NCBI GenBank assembly: GCA_964020085.1
Contig: OZ026597.1
Location: forward strand, 21,704,021 to 21,768,020
DNA: 64,000 bases
Origin: Micromussa lordhowensis
Taxonomy: Eukaryota > Cnidaria > Anthozoa > Scleractinia > Lobophylliidae
Direction: 5' to 3'
Both the position numbers and the translations under genes were made by a program. Positions 14,101 to 51,415 of this stretch are shown piece by piece; the stretch's first letter is position 1; each line of letters opens with the position of its first letter. Under the pieces are notes generated by a model. That model searched no databases. It saw nothing but the letters and a program-made list of their open reading frames with translations, and had not been told where the DNA came from.

Positions 14101-16280
14101 ACCTCCCTCAAGGAGGAAAACTTCAGAACTAATGCTCTTAGTTCAATATTTAGTATTAGCTTGTGTCTATGAAGTTAAATTAATGGTCAATGTTTGTTAA
14201 TTTATTTTTGAGCATTTAATTTCCAACATCCTTAACTGTCATTCTCTGAACAGATGATTGTGTGAATGGAATGTACTAATAATATTGAAAGTGATTTGTA
14301 TGGAACTACACAAAAACAATCTGAAGCAATATAAATTTAGCACTGCTGTGCTAAATGGTGATATGTTAAACTGTAGAAAGCAGCTTTGCTAATTGAGTAC
14401 AAAGTTGTTTAGAAGGCAGACAAGTTGGCTATTTACATATTAATATATCAATAATCCATGGCCTGGACATGAGGTGAATACTGAATTGCTGTGTTACAAC
14501 TGCAGCTAGTGGTCAGTGACTGAACTTGAACCAGGAATGTTTTCATACAGTTGTTTTATTATCAACTTGTGGGATTATTTGTCAAATAACGGTTGATAAA
14601 GAGGTGATCAGATGAGTGTTTCCTTTGCCCAGAAAAACAATGCATTACTTTCTTTGGCAAACATTCCCCTGATAATTGTATGGTTGGAAGTTTTTCTGGG
14701 AAACGAGTGATTGCCAGGCAACTAAGGCGTAAAATTTAGACGTGAATACTCTATGGTTGTGATGTATTTTTTTACGTTTACTGCAGGTATGGTCAGTCCC
14801 AGGCACAAGGACCCTGGCAACAACAGCCAGGTCACCAGGCACCTCCTCCTGTTACTCCTAAAGTTGGGGCATCTTCCGGTATGTTTATAGTTGTAATTTT
14901 ATTTTACAGAGAATCGTCATGTGTCTATAAATGTGATTTTAAATAACTTTTTTGTTAAGATGTGATAATTTATGCAGTACAATAGACTGTTGTTATTGGT
15001 TGAGTTTACATGACGTTATCTTTGTATCGCCACGTGTTTTACGTGTAGGTTGTTCTGTTCTTTAGTTGTTCATTAAAAAGTGTCCTTGAGGTGATATAAA
15101 CTGATCAGTTTATCACTTTTCTCTGTGGGGATGAAGTTCAGAGAATAGATCTTTGTGAAATTATTATTTTTCACTTAAAGAAGACGTGGTTTTTGCTTAT
15201 TGTAATTTTCCTGTTAAGCAGGTCTTTTTGTGAAAAAAGTAATTCCGTTTTATGCAAAGACTGGCTCATTTCAATCATCACTCACTGCAGAATTCACGAG
15301 TTTGCTCATAGAACACTTTGATTATCTTTGTTATTTGTAGCTGTTGAAGGCCTTCCTTTTGAAGTTAATTCCAAGTTTGATCTCTTATGGAAGAAATCTG
15401 GGGTAAGTTTGCACTCAGTTACCAACAAAGCAACCATTAATATTGTTCGACCAGTCGTTTGATTGACCAAGCCAAGGGCATGGCACAAGTATGGTTACCC
15501 TTTCGCGTTACACGAGGTGCCTTTTCGCAAGCTAGAAACCAGTCAGGTAATCCGGTGGATAATGAATAATTTAATTTTCCCTTTTGCACTGACTGGGGAC
15601 ACGGTGACCTACCGTACAGCTTAAACGTCTTGCCGAATCTTTCTCGAGTATCAAAATGCTGAGTTCGCTGCTTGGCTTGTGGGAATAAAAAAAAGAATCG
15701 CGTTAAAATTAAGGTCCGAGGAGATATGATTTTTTTTCCTCTCTAAGCCGTGGGGCCAAGTTAGAATTTTCATTTATTATATAGCCTACTGACTCTGCCA
15801 TTGCCATGATTACTTTTCGTATCAAGAATAAAATTCGAGTCTTGAATTAGTGATCCATGTCGAAGCATTTATAGTTCAAATTTCCAGTACTAAATTTTTT
15901 GCTTATTGACGTAGATGTTTCATGTTTCTTTTTCAGCCCACTATTCCAAATATGCAAAGCTTATCTGTTACCGACATTGATACAAAGGTACGTTTAAGAA
16001 AACTACATGTATTTTCTTCAGAAATCAAAGAGTGTAACTTTTTTCGACTCGCATGAAAAGAAAAAGATGGAAATTAGTTTAAAGTTAGCTCTTCTTTCTG
16101 CAGGAAGGTAACAAAATGAATGTGTTCATTCATATCATTAAGAGATCAACAGTGCATTCCGCACTAAGCAGCTTTTCTGTTTCATGTCTTTTCAGCCAAA
16201 TGAAATGACAATTATTTGCTTTTTTCTTCTTGTAGTACGACTATGACTTTAGCAAGGAGCGAGCTGTGACTTCAAGATGA
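5315..16280 (+). CDS. MVB12: ESCRT-I subunit MVB12 (multivesicular body subunit 12), complete, 9 exons
   Basis: Exons: 5315-5395, 9878-9967, 10174-10267, 10446-10581, 11546-11677, 14787-14878, 15341-15402, 15937-15987, 16236-16280. All junctions are GT-AG, phases match, and the sum is 783 nt (260 aa plus stop), close to vertebrate MVB12A/B. Residues about 7-150 form a MABP domain: PITDVKVVSQKERCPAGY, then KGKRYLCFTRE, then a second PPPGYHLI turn. A Gln/Pro/Gly/His-rich linker (about 150-205) follows. The C-terminus, VEGLPFEVNSKFDLLW to the end, matches the UMA domain that binds the rest of ESCRT-I. From the family: MABP domains bind acidic membranes, and MVB12 stabilises ESCRT-I (with TSG101, VPS28, VPS37) during sorting of ubiquitinated cargo into multivesicular bodies. 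The first intron (4.5 kb) and the fifth (3.1 kb) hold mobile elements. Whether it is the A or B paralogue cannot be told; it may be a pre-duplication form. Confidence 0.9.
5578..6126. mobile_element. Foldback (long-TIR) MITE-like element, about 550 bp
   Basis: Two arms of roughly 250 bp are inverted copies of each other across nearly the whole element. The left arm begins TTAAGTGCCACTATGA and the right arm ends with the complement, tcatagtggcactttaa. The centre is also mirrored: taccacacgggttgaaac near 5789 against gtttcaacccgtgtggta near 5896. Both ends lie at TTAA-like sequence, which could be a target site. No coding capacity. It sits in MVB12 intron 1. Confidence 0.8.
6291..7854 (+). repeat. 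Pair of about 90-bp direct repeats (6291-6380 and 7764-7854) around 1.4 kb
   Basis: Both copies start aaaaagggaaaaaatcacct and end ctgggattgt, with a shared GGGGAGAACTTGCTTC core and about 10% differences. Between them lie a 103-codon open frame (6554-6862) and degenerate gcttattcg repeats. They could be terminal repeats of an unknown insertion or two copies of a short interspersed repeat; the sequence does not decide. Confidence 0.55.
7000..7310. repeat. Degenerate tandem repeat around the word gggcgcttattcg
   Basis: The motif g(g)g(c/t)(a/g)cttatt recurs about nine times (gggcacttattcgg, gggcgcttattt, ggggtgcttatt and others) with irregular spacing. This looks like an old interspersed repeat with internal tandem structure. 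Confidence 0.5.
8127..8167 (+). repeat. (ATA)n microsatellite
   Basis: About 13 uninterrupted ATA units in MVB12 intron 1, directly before the left arm of a foldback element. Confidence 0.9.
8173..8806. mobile_element. Foldback element with about 100-bp inverted arms
   Basis: The left arm (8173-8275) carries gctttgatgaaccata, ttttaatgaagacaaaac and gatgaaacatcatccatca. The right arm (8710-8806) carries the same words reversed and complemented, in reverse order. The loop of about 430 bp has no recognisable gene; an 87-codon frame at 8462-8725 resembles nothing known and includes part of the right arm. Confidence 0.8.
11766..12062 (+). repeat. Tandem duplication, two units of about 136-150 bp
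   Basis: The word ggcgagagaacctggaatga recurs at 11774 and 11910. Both units continue through cttcacttttctttatcaaa and catcaacaaacagtcttgc in the same order. Unit 2 has an extra tacatgtatatacag insertion. It lies in MVB12 intron 5. Confidence 0.85.
12091..12451. mobile_element. Non-autonomous TIR element with 6-bp target duplication
   Basis: Ends are CAGGGTTGCCAC on the left and GTGGTAACCCTG on the right, an 11 of 12 inverted match. The element is flanked by ATTTGA at 12085-12090 and again at 12452-12457. Inside, gtcagggaaaagtcagg-type words are repeated. No ORF. CAGGG termini recall hAT elements, but hAT duplications are usually 8 bp, so the superfamily is left open. Confidence 0.75.
13756..14058 (+). 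mobile_element. tRNA-derived SINE, full length, with 13-bp target site duplication
   Basis: The head has RNA polymerase III boxes: A box tggttagtgcgc near 13774 and B box ggttcgagccct at 13809-13820, in a tRNA-like stretch. A body follows (gtaccggcaaatttaatgct, ccctgcgatgga, gataagctccggc) that recurs in a second copy at 59022. The insertion is flanked by a perfect direct repeat TACCATGTAGTGT at 13743-13755 and 14059-14071, the mark of LINE-assisted retroposition. It lies in MVB12 intron 5. Confidence 0.9.
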
Positions 16281-18107
16281 AAAAGAATCATTTAGACAGT
16301 GTCAGTCACATAATCCCACCGCTTGTGTCACGCGGCCCCTTTCATTAAGAGGGTTGCGTTGCAACTGTTTAACGTAAAGGAGTTTGTGATTGACTTCGAT
16401 AGTACAGTGAGCGGCCGCGGGGTGTATTAGCTTGCTTGCTGAGTTAATATACTAGATAAATGGTGTGTAGTCTTTATATGCCACCCCTTCTGTTTGTAAC
16501 AAGACAAAGTTGGGAATACAGTGCAACATGAAGGCTTTTTCCCCTTCCCTAGTTCCTTGTAAATCTGCACTGAGCATGAGCAGTTGTCATGCCACGCTTA
16601 CGACGAATATAAGTGACCAGCGGTTGCTGCCACGACAGTTTGCCTCATTTACACCCATTTGTTGTATACCATGGAGTGTTCGATAGACGATATATGTATT
16701 ATCGGTATTGGACTTTAACTAGCTTGGAATGAAGGCTCACGCCAGGGAATATCATTACAAAGAGATAAATGTCATTTGCATTTGAAAAGGTTTCCAGCAT
16801 TAGCCTCAGTTACAAGCTAGTTCTAGTCCAATGCCGAGAATTCGAGTACTGCCTATTGAATGGGGATGAAACCTTGAATCAACTTTATGTGGAGTAATGA
16901 AGAGAAAGTTGTAAATTTGTGTCAACTGTTTATTACAATGGCCATGATCTTGAACTCAAATCAAACACAATATTTAAACGATGTTATGCAGCAAAAATCG
17001 TTATTTAGTTATCAAATGCACTGTAAAAATAAACAAAGAAATGAACCAGATTTTTGTCTAGTAAAGATTGAAAACACACGGACGAATACTAAAAGTGTTG
17101 CGAGGTGTCGCCTGTGTTCTCCAGAATTCTGAATTGGCTTTAAACGAAGGAGTACCTGTCAATGCTTGGACGCCATTCCTCTCGTTAATTAAGGCCACAA
17201 TAGAGCATTCACTTTGAGCCATATGGGAGGAGCGCCAATCGGTAGAACCGAAGATGTCTATATTCACAGGAAGAGTACGAAAATATTTACCACGCCAGTC
17301 TCAAAATATTTTGTTTTTCAGTAACCGTAATATTAAAGCAGCCATCGTCTCCTGATCACTTAAGAAATTTTAATTTACTTGCCGAGTTAGCACTAGTAAT
17401 TAATCAAGTTGGTGTAAACGATCTATAGATATTATCAGTACCCGGAAAGAGCTGGCAAAATTAACTGTCTTGCCAAGTTCAAAAAAAGGCAACCAGTTCT
17501 TCAAACGATTCGTTGGTTTGAGGACAACGATTGTAAAATATTAATATTTTTTAACAAGGTGAAATATCTAGTCAATACTTAATATATTCCTCTCTCTCAT
17601 TTTTGCCCCAGTTAAATGACAGCAGTATTTGCTATCAATTGTTGTCAGACAAATGAAAAAATTCAGACAAGTTTAATATGCTAATCAGAGGCGATGAAAA
17701 ATCAGATGAAAATATATATCTTCCCTGCTTTTTTCGAGTTAAACCATTGCCACTGCATTTATTTAGATGCAACGAGATTTCAGTATTGTACTTGAAACCG
17801 CCAAAAAATTCTCACTCACTGTTTCCTGAGTAGTGACCGGTTGGTTACGGGAGTTCGTAAATTGCGTTCCTAAACAGGTAGACCCTCGGCGCAAAAAGAG
17901 GATTTGATGTTGGATGTTTCGATAGTCACACAAAGCAGACCACTCACAAATTGACAAAAAATATCTTGCCAGTTGTGTATCCATGAAACATTACAACAGA
18001 ACCTCCCGTTGCGGCCACGTTCCTCTCTAGAACATTTCTTTTGTGGTCAAGGTGGACTGAGTAGCACAAGCACCTGAGGTGACATATGTACCTCGTGAAA
18101 AAGAAGC
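16281..18107. other. Intergenic, no gene seen
   Basis: This covers the MVB12 3' UTR and flank. Short open frames on both strands show no recognisable domain or codon bias. A possible poly(A) signal (aaaaataaac) lies near 17027. The DNA is AT-rich and otherwise featureless. Confidence 0.5.
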
Positions 18108-19634
18108 ACCGCAAGTAGTACCAGCAACTCAAGTAGTACAAGCACCTCCAGTAGTACAAGCAACTCAAGTAGTACAAGCAGCTCAAGTAGTACAAGCAAC
18201 GCAAGTAGTTCAAGCAACTCGAGTAGTTCAAGCAACTCGAGTAGTACAAGCAGCTCAAGTAGTTCAAGCAACTCAAGTACTACAAGCAACTCAAGTAGTT
18301 CAAGCAACTCAAGTATTTCAAGCAACTCAAGTAGTTCAAGCAACTCAAGAAGTACAAGCAACTCAAGTAGTACAAGTAACTCAAGTAGTACAAGCAACTC
18401 GAGTAGTACAAGCAACTCGAGTAGTACAAACAACTCAAGTAGTTCAAGCAACTCAAGTAGTTCAAGTCAAGTAGTTCAAGCAACTCAAGTAGTACAAGTA
18501 ACTCAAGCAGTACAAGCAACTCAAGTAGTTCAAGCAACTCAAGTAGTTCAAGCAACTCAAGTAGTACAAGCAACTCAAGTACTTCAAGCAACTCAAGTAG
18601 TACAAGTAACTCAAGTAGTACAAGCAACTCAAGTAGTACAAGTAACTCAAGTAGTACAAGCAACTCAAGTAGTTCAAGTAACTCATGTAGTATAAGCGAC
18701 TCAAGTAGTTCAAGCAACACAAGTAGTACAAGCACCCCAAGTAGTACAAGCACCCCAAGTAGTACAAGCACCCCAAGTAGTACAAGCACCCTAAGTAGTA
18801 CAAGTAACTCGAGTAGTACAAGCAACTCAAGTAGTACAAGCAAGTCAAGTAGTTCAAGCAACTCAAGTAGTACGAGTAACTCAAGTAGTACAAGCAACTC
18901 AAGTAGTACAAGCAAGTCAAGTAGTACAAGCAAGTCAAGTAGTACAAGTAACTCAAGTAGTACAAGCAAGTCAAGTAGTACAAGCAACTCAAGTAGTACA
19001 AGTAACTCAAGTAGTACAAGCAAGTCAAGTAGTACAAGCAAGTCAAGTAGTTCAAGCAACTCAAGTAGTACAAGCTCCTCGAGTAGTACAAGCAACTCAA
19101 GTAGTACAAGCAAGTCAAGTAGTTCAAGCAACTCAAGTAGTACGAGTAACTCAAGTAGTACAAGCAACTCAAGTAGTACAAGCAAGTCAAGTAGTACAAG
19201 CAAGTCAAGTAGTACAAGTAACTCAAGTAGTACAAGCAAGTCAAGTAGTACAAGCAACTCAAGTAGTACAAGTAACTCAAGTAGTACAAGCAAGTCAAGT
19301 AGTACAAGCAAGTCAAGTAGTACAAGCAAGTCAAGTAGTACAAGCTCCTCGAGTAGTACAAGCACCTCAAGTAGTGCAAGCAACCCAAGTAGTGCAAGCA
19401 ACTAAAGTAGTGCAAGCAACTCAAGTAGTGCAAGCAACTCAAGTAGTACAAGTAACTCAAGTAGTACAAGCAACTCAAGTAGTACAAGCAACTCGAGTAG
19501 TTCAAGCAACTCGAGTAGTTCAAGCAACTCAAGTAGTACAAGCAACTCAAGTAGTTCAAGCAACTGAAGTAGTGCAAGCAACTCAAGTAGTATAAGCTCC
19601 CCAAGTAGTACAAGTAGTACAAGCAACTCGAGTA
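18108..19634. repeat. 18-bp satellite array, about 85 units, with higher-order structure
   Basis: The unit is caactcaagtagtacaag with frequent single-base variants (tac/ttc, caa/gta, act/agt). The 18-mer is itself two related 9-mers, caagtagta and caagcaact. Parts are organised in a 270-bp higher-order repeat of 15 units: the variant tacgagtaac occurs at 18871 and again at 19141 with matching neighbours. Because 18 is divisible by three and the unit lacks stops in several frames, open frames up to 386 codons arise on the minus strand (LELLVL or YYLSCL repeats) and a shorter one on the plus strand (QATQVV). I read these as by-products of the repeat, not a gene. Confidence 0.9.
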
Positions 19635-21188
19635 GGTATGGGCATGAGTTAGGTAGATACCATATATGGGAATATATATAGGGAGCCTTTATGGGAGCTT
19701 AACATGGAGTATATGCCCATTCTTGTGCCCAGGGCCACCTGTCCGTCTTGGGGGAGCTTGGCACAAGGAAAAGGAAGCTCTGGATCTTGGACTAAGTTTT
19801 CCATTTATGTAACGTTGGTTTTCCTTCCGAAAATAGCATTGGTTGATGTCTCTGACTCAGTAAAAACCGTTCGATCACAGCATCTAAAGGCCTTGTGTTT
19901 TGTTTAAATACAAAAACTTGCTTTATTACGAGAAGAGTTTTAGCGCACTGCTCCATAACGAACCATATGAATGGCACTTCCGGTTAAAATTTCACTTCTG
20001 TTTTAAATTCCATTGGTTAAAATCTGTTAAGGTTTATTGGAGCTGTAGTTGGACGGCTCTAGTTAGAAACTGGGGCTAGTGAGAGCTTTCAGGAGGGAAC
20101 CCAGCGCTGAATTAGGGCAATTCGCAGCCAGACAAACGAGCCAATCAAATAGTGTGTCTCCAGCGGAGAGCCACAAGGCCCCCTTGCAAACCCCAGAGGG
20201 CCTTTCAGTCTCGTTTCCAGAGCTTACCGTACCCAGCTCCTTTCATATAAACGCTTGATAAAATATGGATGTTATTGTACGGTAACCGTTCTCAATGTAA
20301 ACAGACTTTTTAAGAGAGGTCAATGTTTTGCTATTTGTATATGAATGATGATCTTGGTGGGATAAATCAGTTCAGCCACCTAGACCTCAAATATTCTGAG
20401 TATCACAGCCATGGAAAAACTCAAGGAGTATTCGATTTTGTGTCTAAAATTTACCACACGGTTCATCATACCTTGGTCGCACAATATTCAATATGGCGCC
20501 TACAAAAATGAGCATATGCCGATTCTATCATTTTCCAACAGTTCAATCCTTTTCCGTTTTTAACAAAGTTTTCGAGCATCATACAATGTTTTCCCAAACA
20601 CCTGCTTTACATCATTTCCATAGTCAAGACCAAGAGTTTCGGGAACTAAAACCATAAATACTGAAAACGCTAAAAGCTTGGAATTTATTATCTTTACTAC
20701 AAAACTGTGCAGTATACAAATAATCCTTCTAGTTGTCTGCAGTTTAGACAAATATAATAAAGAAGTCTGAAACACTTCAGAGCTTTGTTAAGATTTATAC
20801 TGGCCACTTATTATTGACTTGGAAGTGAACGTCAAACTGTGAACACAAATTAATGCAGTTTTGTAAAAGCACCTTCAGTTTGCTCTCAATTCACAAAGGC
20901 CGCCCATAGCCTAGAAGACGCGTCTCTTGACTGAATGCTGTTCTACTGTGACTCTTAGAAACAAACCTCCTTGAGAAAGTCATAAAGGAAAAACAAATAG
21001 AGACGAATAATATTAACAACGAAGAAATGTATTTTACATACACAAAAAGATGTTCTTGTTTAAAATAAGGATTGCCTTGATATTGAATGGTATTACGAAA
21101 GTCATGGGAAAAATGTACCATATTAGAATTCAGAGCACGTGCAAACGTTTCTCATCTTTCCACCGCTTTTGAAGAGTTTTGTTTTACC
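19635..21188. other. Intergenic and 3' flank of the receptor kinase, no gene seen
   Basis: Contains likely 3' UTR of the minus-strand receptor gene next to 21189. No domain, RNA gene or clear repeat was recognised. Confidence 0.4.
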
Positions 21189-48393
<27,205 letters not shown>

Positions 48394-49890
48394 CTAGAAG
48401 AAAAGCGAGCGATCGAAACCATGATTTAAAGGTCCATTGCATATATAACGATACATTAATTTTTAACATTACATTTATGTTTATCAGTGACACGAACCCT
48501 ACAATATTCACGTGTGCGATGTTTATTATATCTCCCAGGTATTTCACCCGCTATGATTGGCCAATTTGATGGGCCTTTTTTACAGTACTCGCTTCCAGTC
48601 GATCTGTATAATTTTTAACACTTAATGACTGATCCCGAGGGGCCAATGTTTCCCAGTCGGGAACTGCAGGGCAATGAGATTGAGATTCGAGGGAAACAAA
48701 ATTCACTGTTCCCCAAGGGACCAGTCATTAAGCGATGAGATTCCAGCGACAATATCGGGCCACGTGCAACAGCGGTCAACATTTCGCGGGTAATAGTGAA
48801 CTATTTCCCGTTTGACGTCATAGTTTTCCCAATGTTGCCCGCTCATGGCATTTGGCGGGAAACAGTGTCATTGTTAGATGTCATGTGACCATGAATTAGC
48901 CAATGAATGGGCACGCTGTAGCGGGAAAAACGCCAGCTATATAACAATAAAAGTTATGTTTTCATTCATTCTCGGTTATCTGTACCTATTTTGTTCTTAG
49001 CGCAAGGGGAATTGTTTCGTTTGACCACTCATAAAAATCATTGTAAATAGTAAAAGTCGCCCCATCTTCCCCCACCCCCCTCTCCGAGCTTGACTTGAAG
49101 GAAGGATAAGAATGAATGAAGTAAAAACCGTCTAATTTATCTGGTTTCTTGATATGTACATGCAGTGAGATAGATAAAGGTCCCTGTTTTTTCCCTCTAT
49201 TTGCAGTTAGAATGCAGTGGCTGGAGGTCGTCTGTAAAATAGCGACGTTTTCTCGTTTTTTGGAAGTTACGGAAGAACATTTACATACAAATGGGTAATT
49301 AAATCCCTGAGAAGACGAAACTGAAGGGCATTTACGGTTTCGTGACTTAGAAAAACTTGAAAAAACTGACGAGCGCACGTATACAACAGGAAATTCCAAA
49401 CGACAATTCAGTCGACGCGATTTTTCTCAAGCGTAAAGCCGGTTAAATACGATGGTTAAAAGCAATCGGAAATGGTTAGCTGAAAAAAATTATTCGAGAG
49501 CGAATAATCTACGCCAGTTAATGAGGAGCTGATAAGTCGACGGCACGATTCGTAACACAACTGAGACTTTGATTGAACTAGTAAGACGAATACAGGACGA
49601 GCGGGCTAACAGACTGAAGCAGACCAACACGAGGCCCGAGGCCATGCATCCCTATAACTAATGTACTGCTGTCCGGTACTGGCGTGGCTTCCTTTTCTTC
49701 TGCCCTTAAACTATATAAAAAGGGGACAAGTTCCTTGGGTACATGGCATATAACAAGTTAGATCCAAATAAGTAACAGTAACGTATATAAAACTTATAAA
49801 GAAAATTAATCGAGTTCTTTGAACCAAGAGGTGGCATAGTTGGAGTCCATAACTCAGAGTCAAAAGCTTAGAGTTTATAATGTTCATAAC
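48394..49890. other. Upstream region of the receptor kinase, first exon not found
   Basis: The missing 5' exon or exons should lie here or further right. A 137-codon minus-strand frame (48986-49399) has no ATG and no domain. A foldback element lies at 48620-48734. Confidence 0.4.
48620..48734. mobile_element. Foldback element, cccgaggga family, second copy
   Basis: cacttaatgactgatcccga on the left, gggaccagtcattaagcg on the right, and ttcgagggaaacaaaattca inside, as in the copy at 22313. Confidence 0.7.
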
Positions 49891-51236
49891 TCAATTACGG
49901 TCCATAACAAAGTCACCATATCGTGCGGGACGACGTCGCACGCTTGTGGATCTGCGGGGCAAGGAACAGGTATCAGGGTCATTGCCTGTGGTGGGGGAGT
50001 CTAAAACTGGATTAGGGGGAGTGTCTTTCGCATGGCTCGTATTGGACAGCAGGAAGGTTGACATCAGAAACCTCCTGAGTAGCAGGTGACGACATTGCAC
50101 TTGGTATGACGGGCGGAGTAGGAGGGGAAGGTACTGGCTGCGCTGGAAGGGCTTCGTCGGATGAGGAGTCAGTATCACCGTTGACTGCTGATGGTCGGAA
50201 GTCTGTTACTTCAGATGGGACCCTGTAGCAATCAGATGTCTTCACGCGGTAAGATGTGCTTCGAAGTTGAGAGCCAACAAACTTTCTGATGTTGCAGAAA
50301 GAGCCGGTTAATTCTACGACTAAATAGCGATCGCCAGCTCTTGTCTGGTTGCGATCAGAGAAGAGGTAGACTAAATCACCAACAGTGATGTGATTAGCTG
50401 GGCGGCGCCTCGAGATGGGAGCCTTTGGGTGTGGTTGGCGATACGCTGTTCGTTCTACTTAGCGATGATGCATTGGTCGTGCAGTGGTATTTTATGGTTT
50501 GAGAATTGATCCCGCTGTGTCCACATCTCTCTGGAGGACCACGTGAGCGGATACGCGAGTTGAGGTTGGCTGTGGCTACTGCTAGTGTCACATGGGACAC
50601 AGAGTCTCCTAGGGGGTCATGTCGGAGCAACTCGTTTTCGACCACTTGAACCGCTCTCTCGGCCACAGGACTCTTGTTTTGATTCTTGGCATGTTCGAGG
50701 TCTATGGTGATTCTGTGATGCTTTAGTTGTTGATCATTTGTTAGTGAATCCTGGGGCAGGATCAGTGCGTACTTCGGCTGGCGGTCCGTCTAGTGGACGC
50801 ATTTGGACACATAGGCGGATAATATCGTCACGTAGGGTGTGGTGTCGCTCATCCTCTATCAGAGTCGTGACTGTGAAAGAGATCACGCATTCACGTAGCA
50901 GTAGCATGAGCTGTCTCGATCGTTTGATAATGTCGGCGGCGAACGAAGCGCCAATGGCCTAGGGTGGAAGGGAGGTTGACTGCTCTTAACGCGCTTTCGG
51001 AGTTTGACGCAAGGTGGCACACTGCTGGCAAGCTTGAGTCACTCGGGTTATGGCCTTGTCTATATCTAGGGCATACAGATAGCGTTTTGTGACAGCCTTG
51101 AGTTGATTACTGGATGGGCGACTGAGCTGGATGTGTAACGCGTTTAAGAGTCCCTCTAGTACCTGCCGGGGAACAATGATGTTTTTTTGTGTTTTAGGCG
51201 GTAGGAAGGACGCAGTGCAATGTCCAACAACCATAA
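49891..51236 (-). pseudogene. LTR-retrotransposon pol remnant: integrase and C-terminal tail
   Basis: Read on the minus strand: an H2C2 integrase zinc-binding region (LLNALHIQLSRPS ... CQQCATLRQTPK) at about 51000-51236; core fragments ([32 protein letters not shown]) at 50600-50900; a chromodomain-like or SH3-like tail (VGDLVYLFSDRNQTRAGDRY) near 50300-50390; and an end RRSTSVRRRPARYGDFVMD just before a stop at 49891. At least three frame changes break it. The protease, RT and RNase H are absent: the fragment stops where the LINE begins. Whether it is Ty3/gypsy or BEL type is not decidable from this part. No LTR was identified. Confidence 0.75.
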
Positions 51237-51312
51237 AAGCAAATGAAAAAGAAACGTTGGATACCGCCAAGGCAAGGGGGCACCCTCATACGAGGCCGGC
51301 CCGCCAACTTCG

Positions 51313-51331
51313 CCGGGGAGTCGAACCCCGC
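51313..51331 (-). repeat. T-arm-like hairpin in the LINE 3' UTR
   Basis: The minus strand reads CGGGG TTCGACT CCCCG with neighbouring GC pairs: a five-base-pair stem and seven-base loop matching a tRNA T arm and the pol III B box (GGTTCGACTCC). The remaining tRNA arms are not visible around it. Confidence 0.65.
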
Positions 51332-51415
51332 CTTACCCAAAAAATTAAAAACGGGAGGTACTAATTAAAGCGATCAAGAAATGAAAATATACAGTAACAA
51401 GGGCGTAGTGGATCA

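Noticed and set aside
18280..19622. Two overlapping minus-strand open frames of 373 and 386 codons rich in Leu, Tyr, Ser and Cys
   Set aside because: They consist entirely of the 18-bp satellite read in two frames; no splice signals, start context or non-repeat domain support a gene.
48986..49399. 137-codon minus-strand frame upstream of the LamG exon, considered as the receptor's first exon
   Set aside because: It has no ATG, no signal peptide and no plausible phase-2 donor that I could find; it could be UTR or chance.
49685..49715. TATA-like ctatataaaaagg on the plus strand, considered as an LTR promoter
   Set aside because: The neighbouring pol remnant reads on the minus strand, and no LTR ends (TG...CA with a repeat partner) were found.
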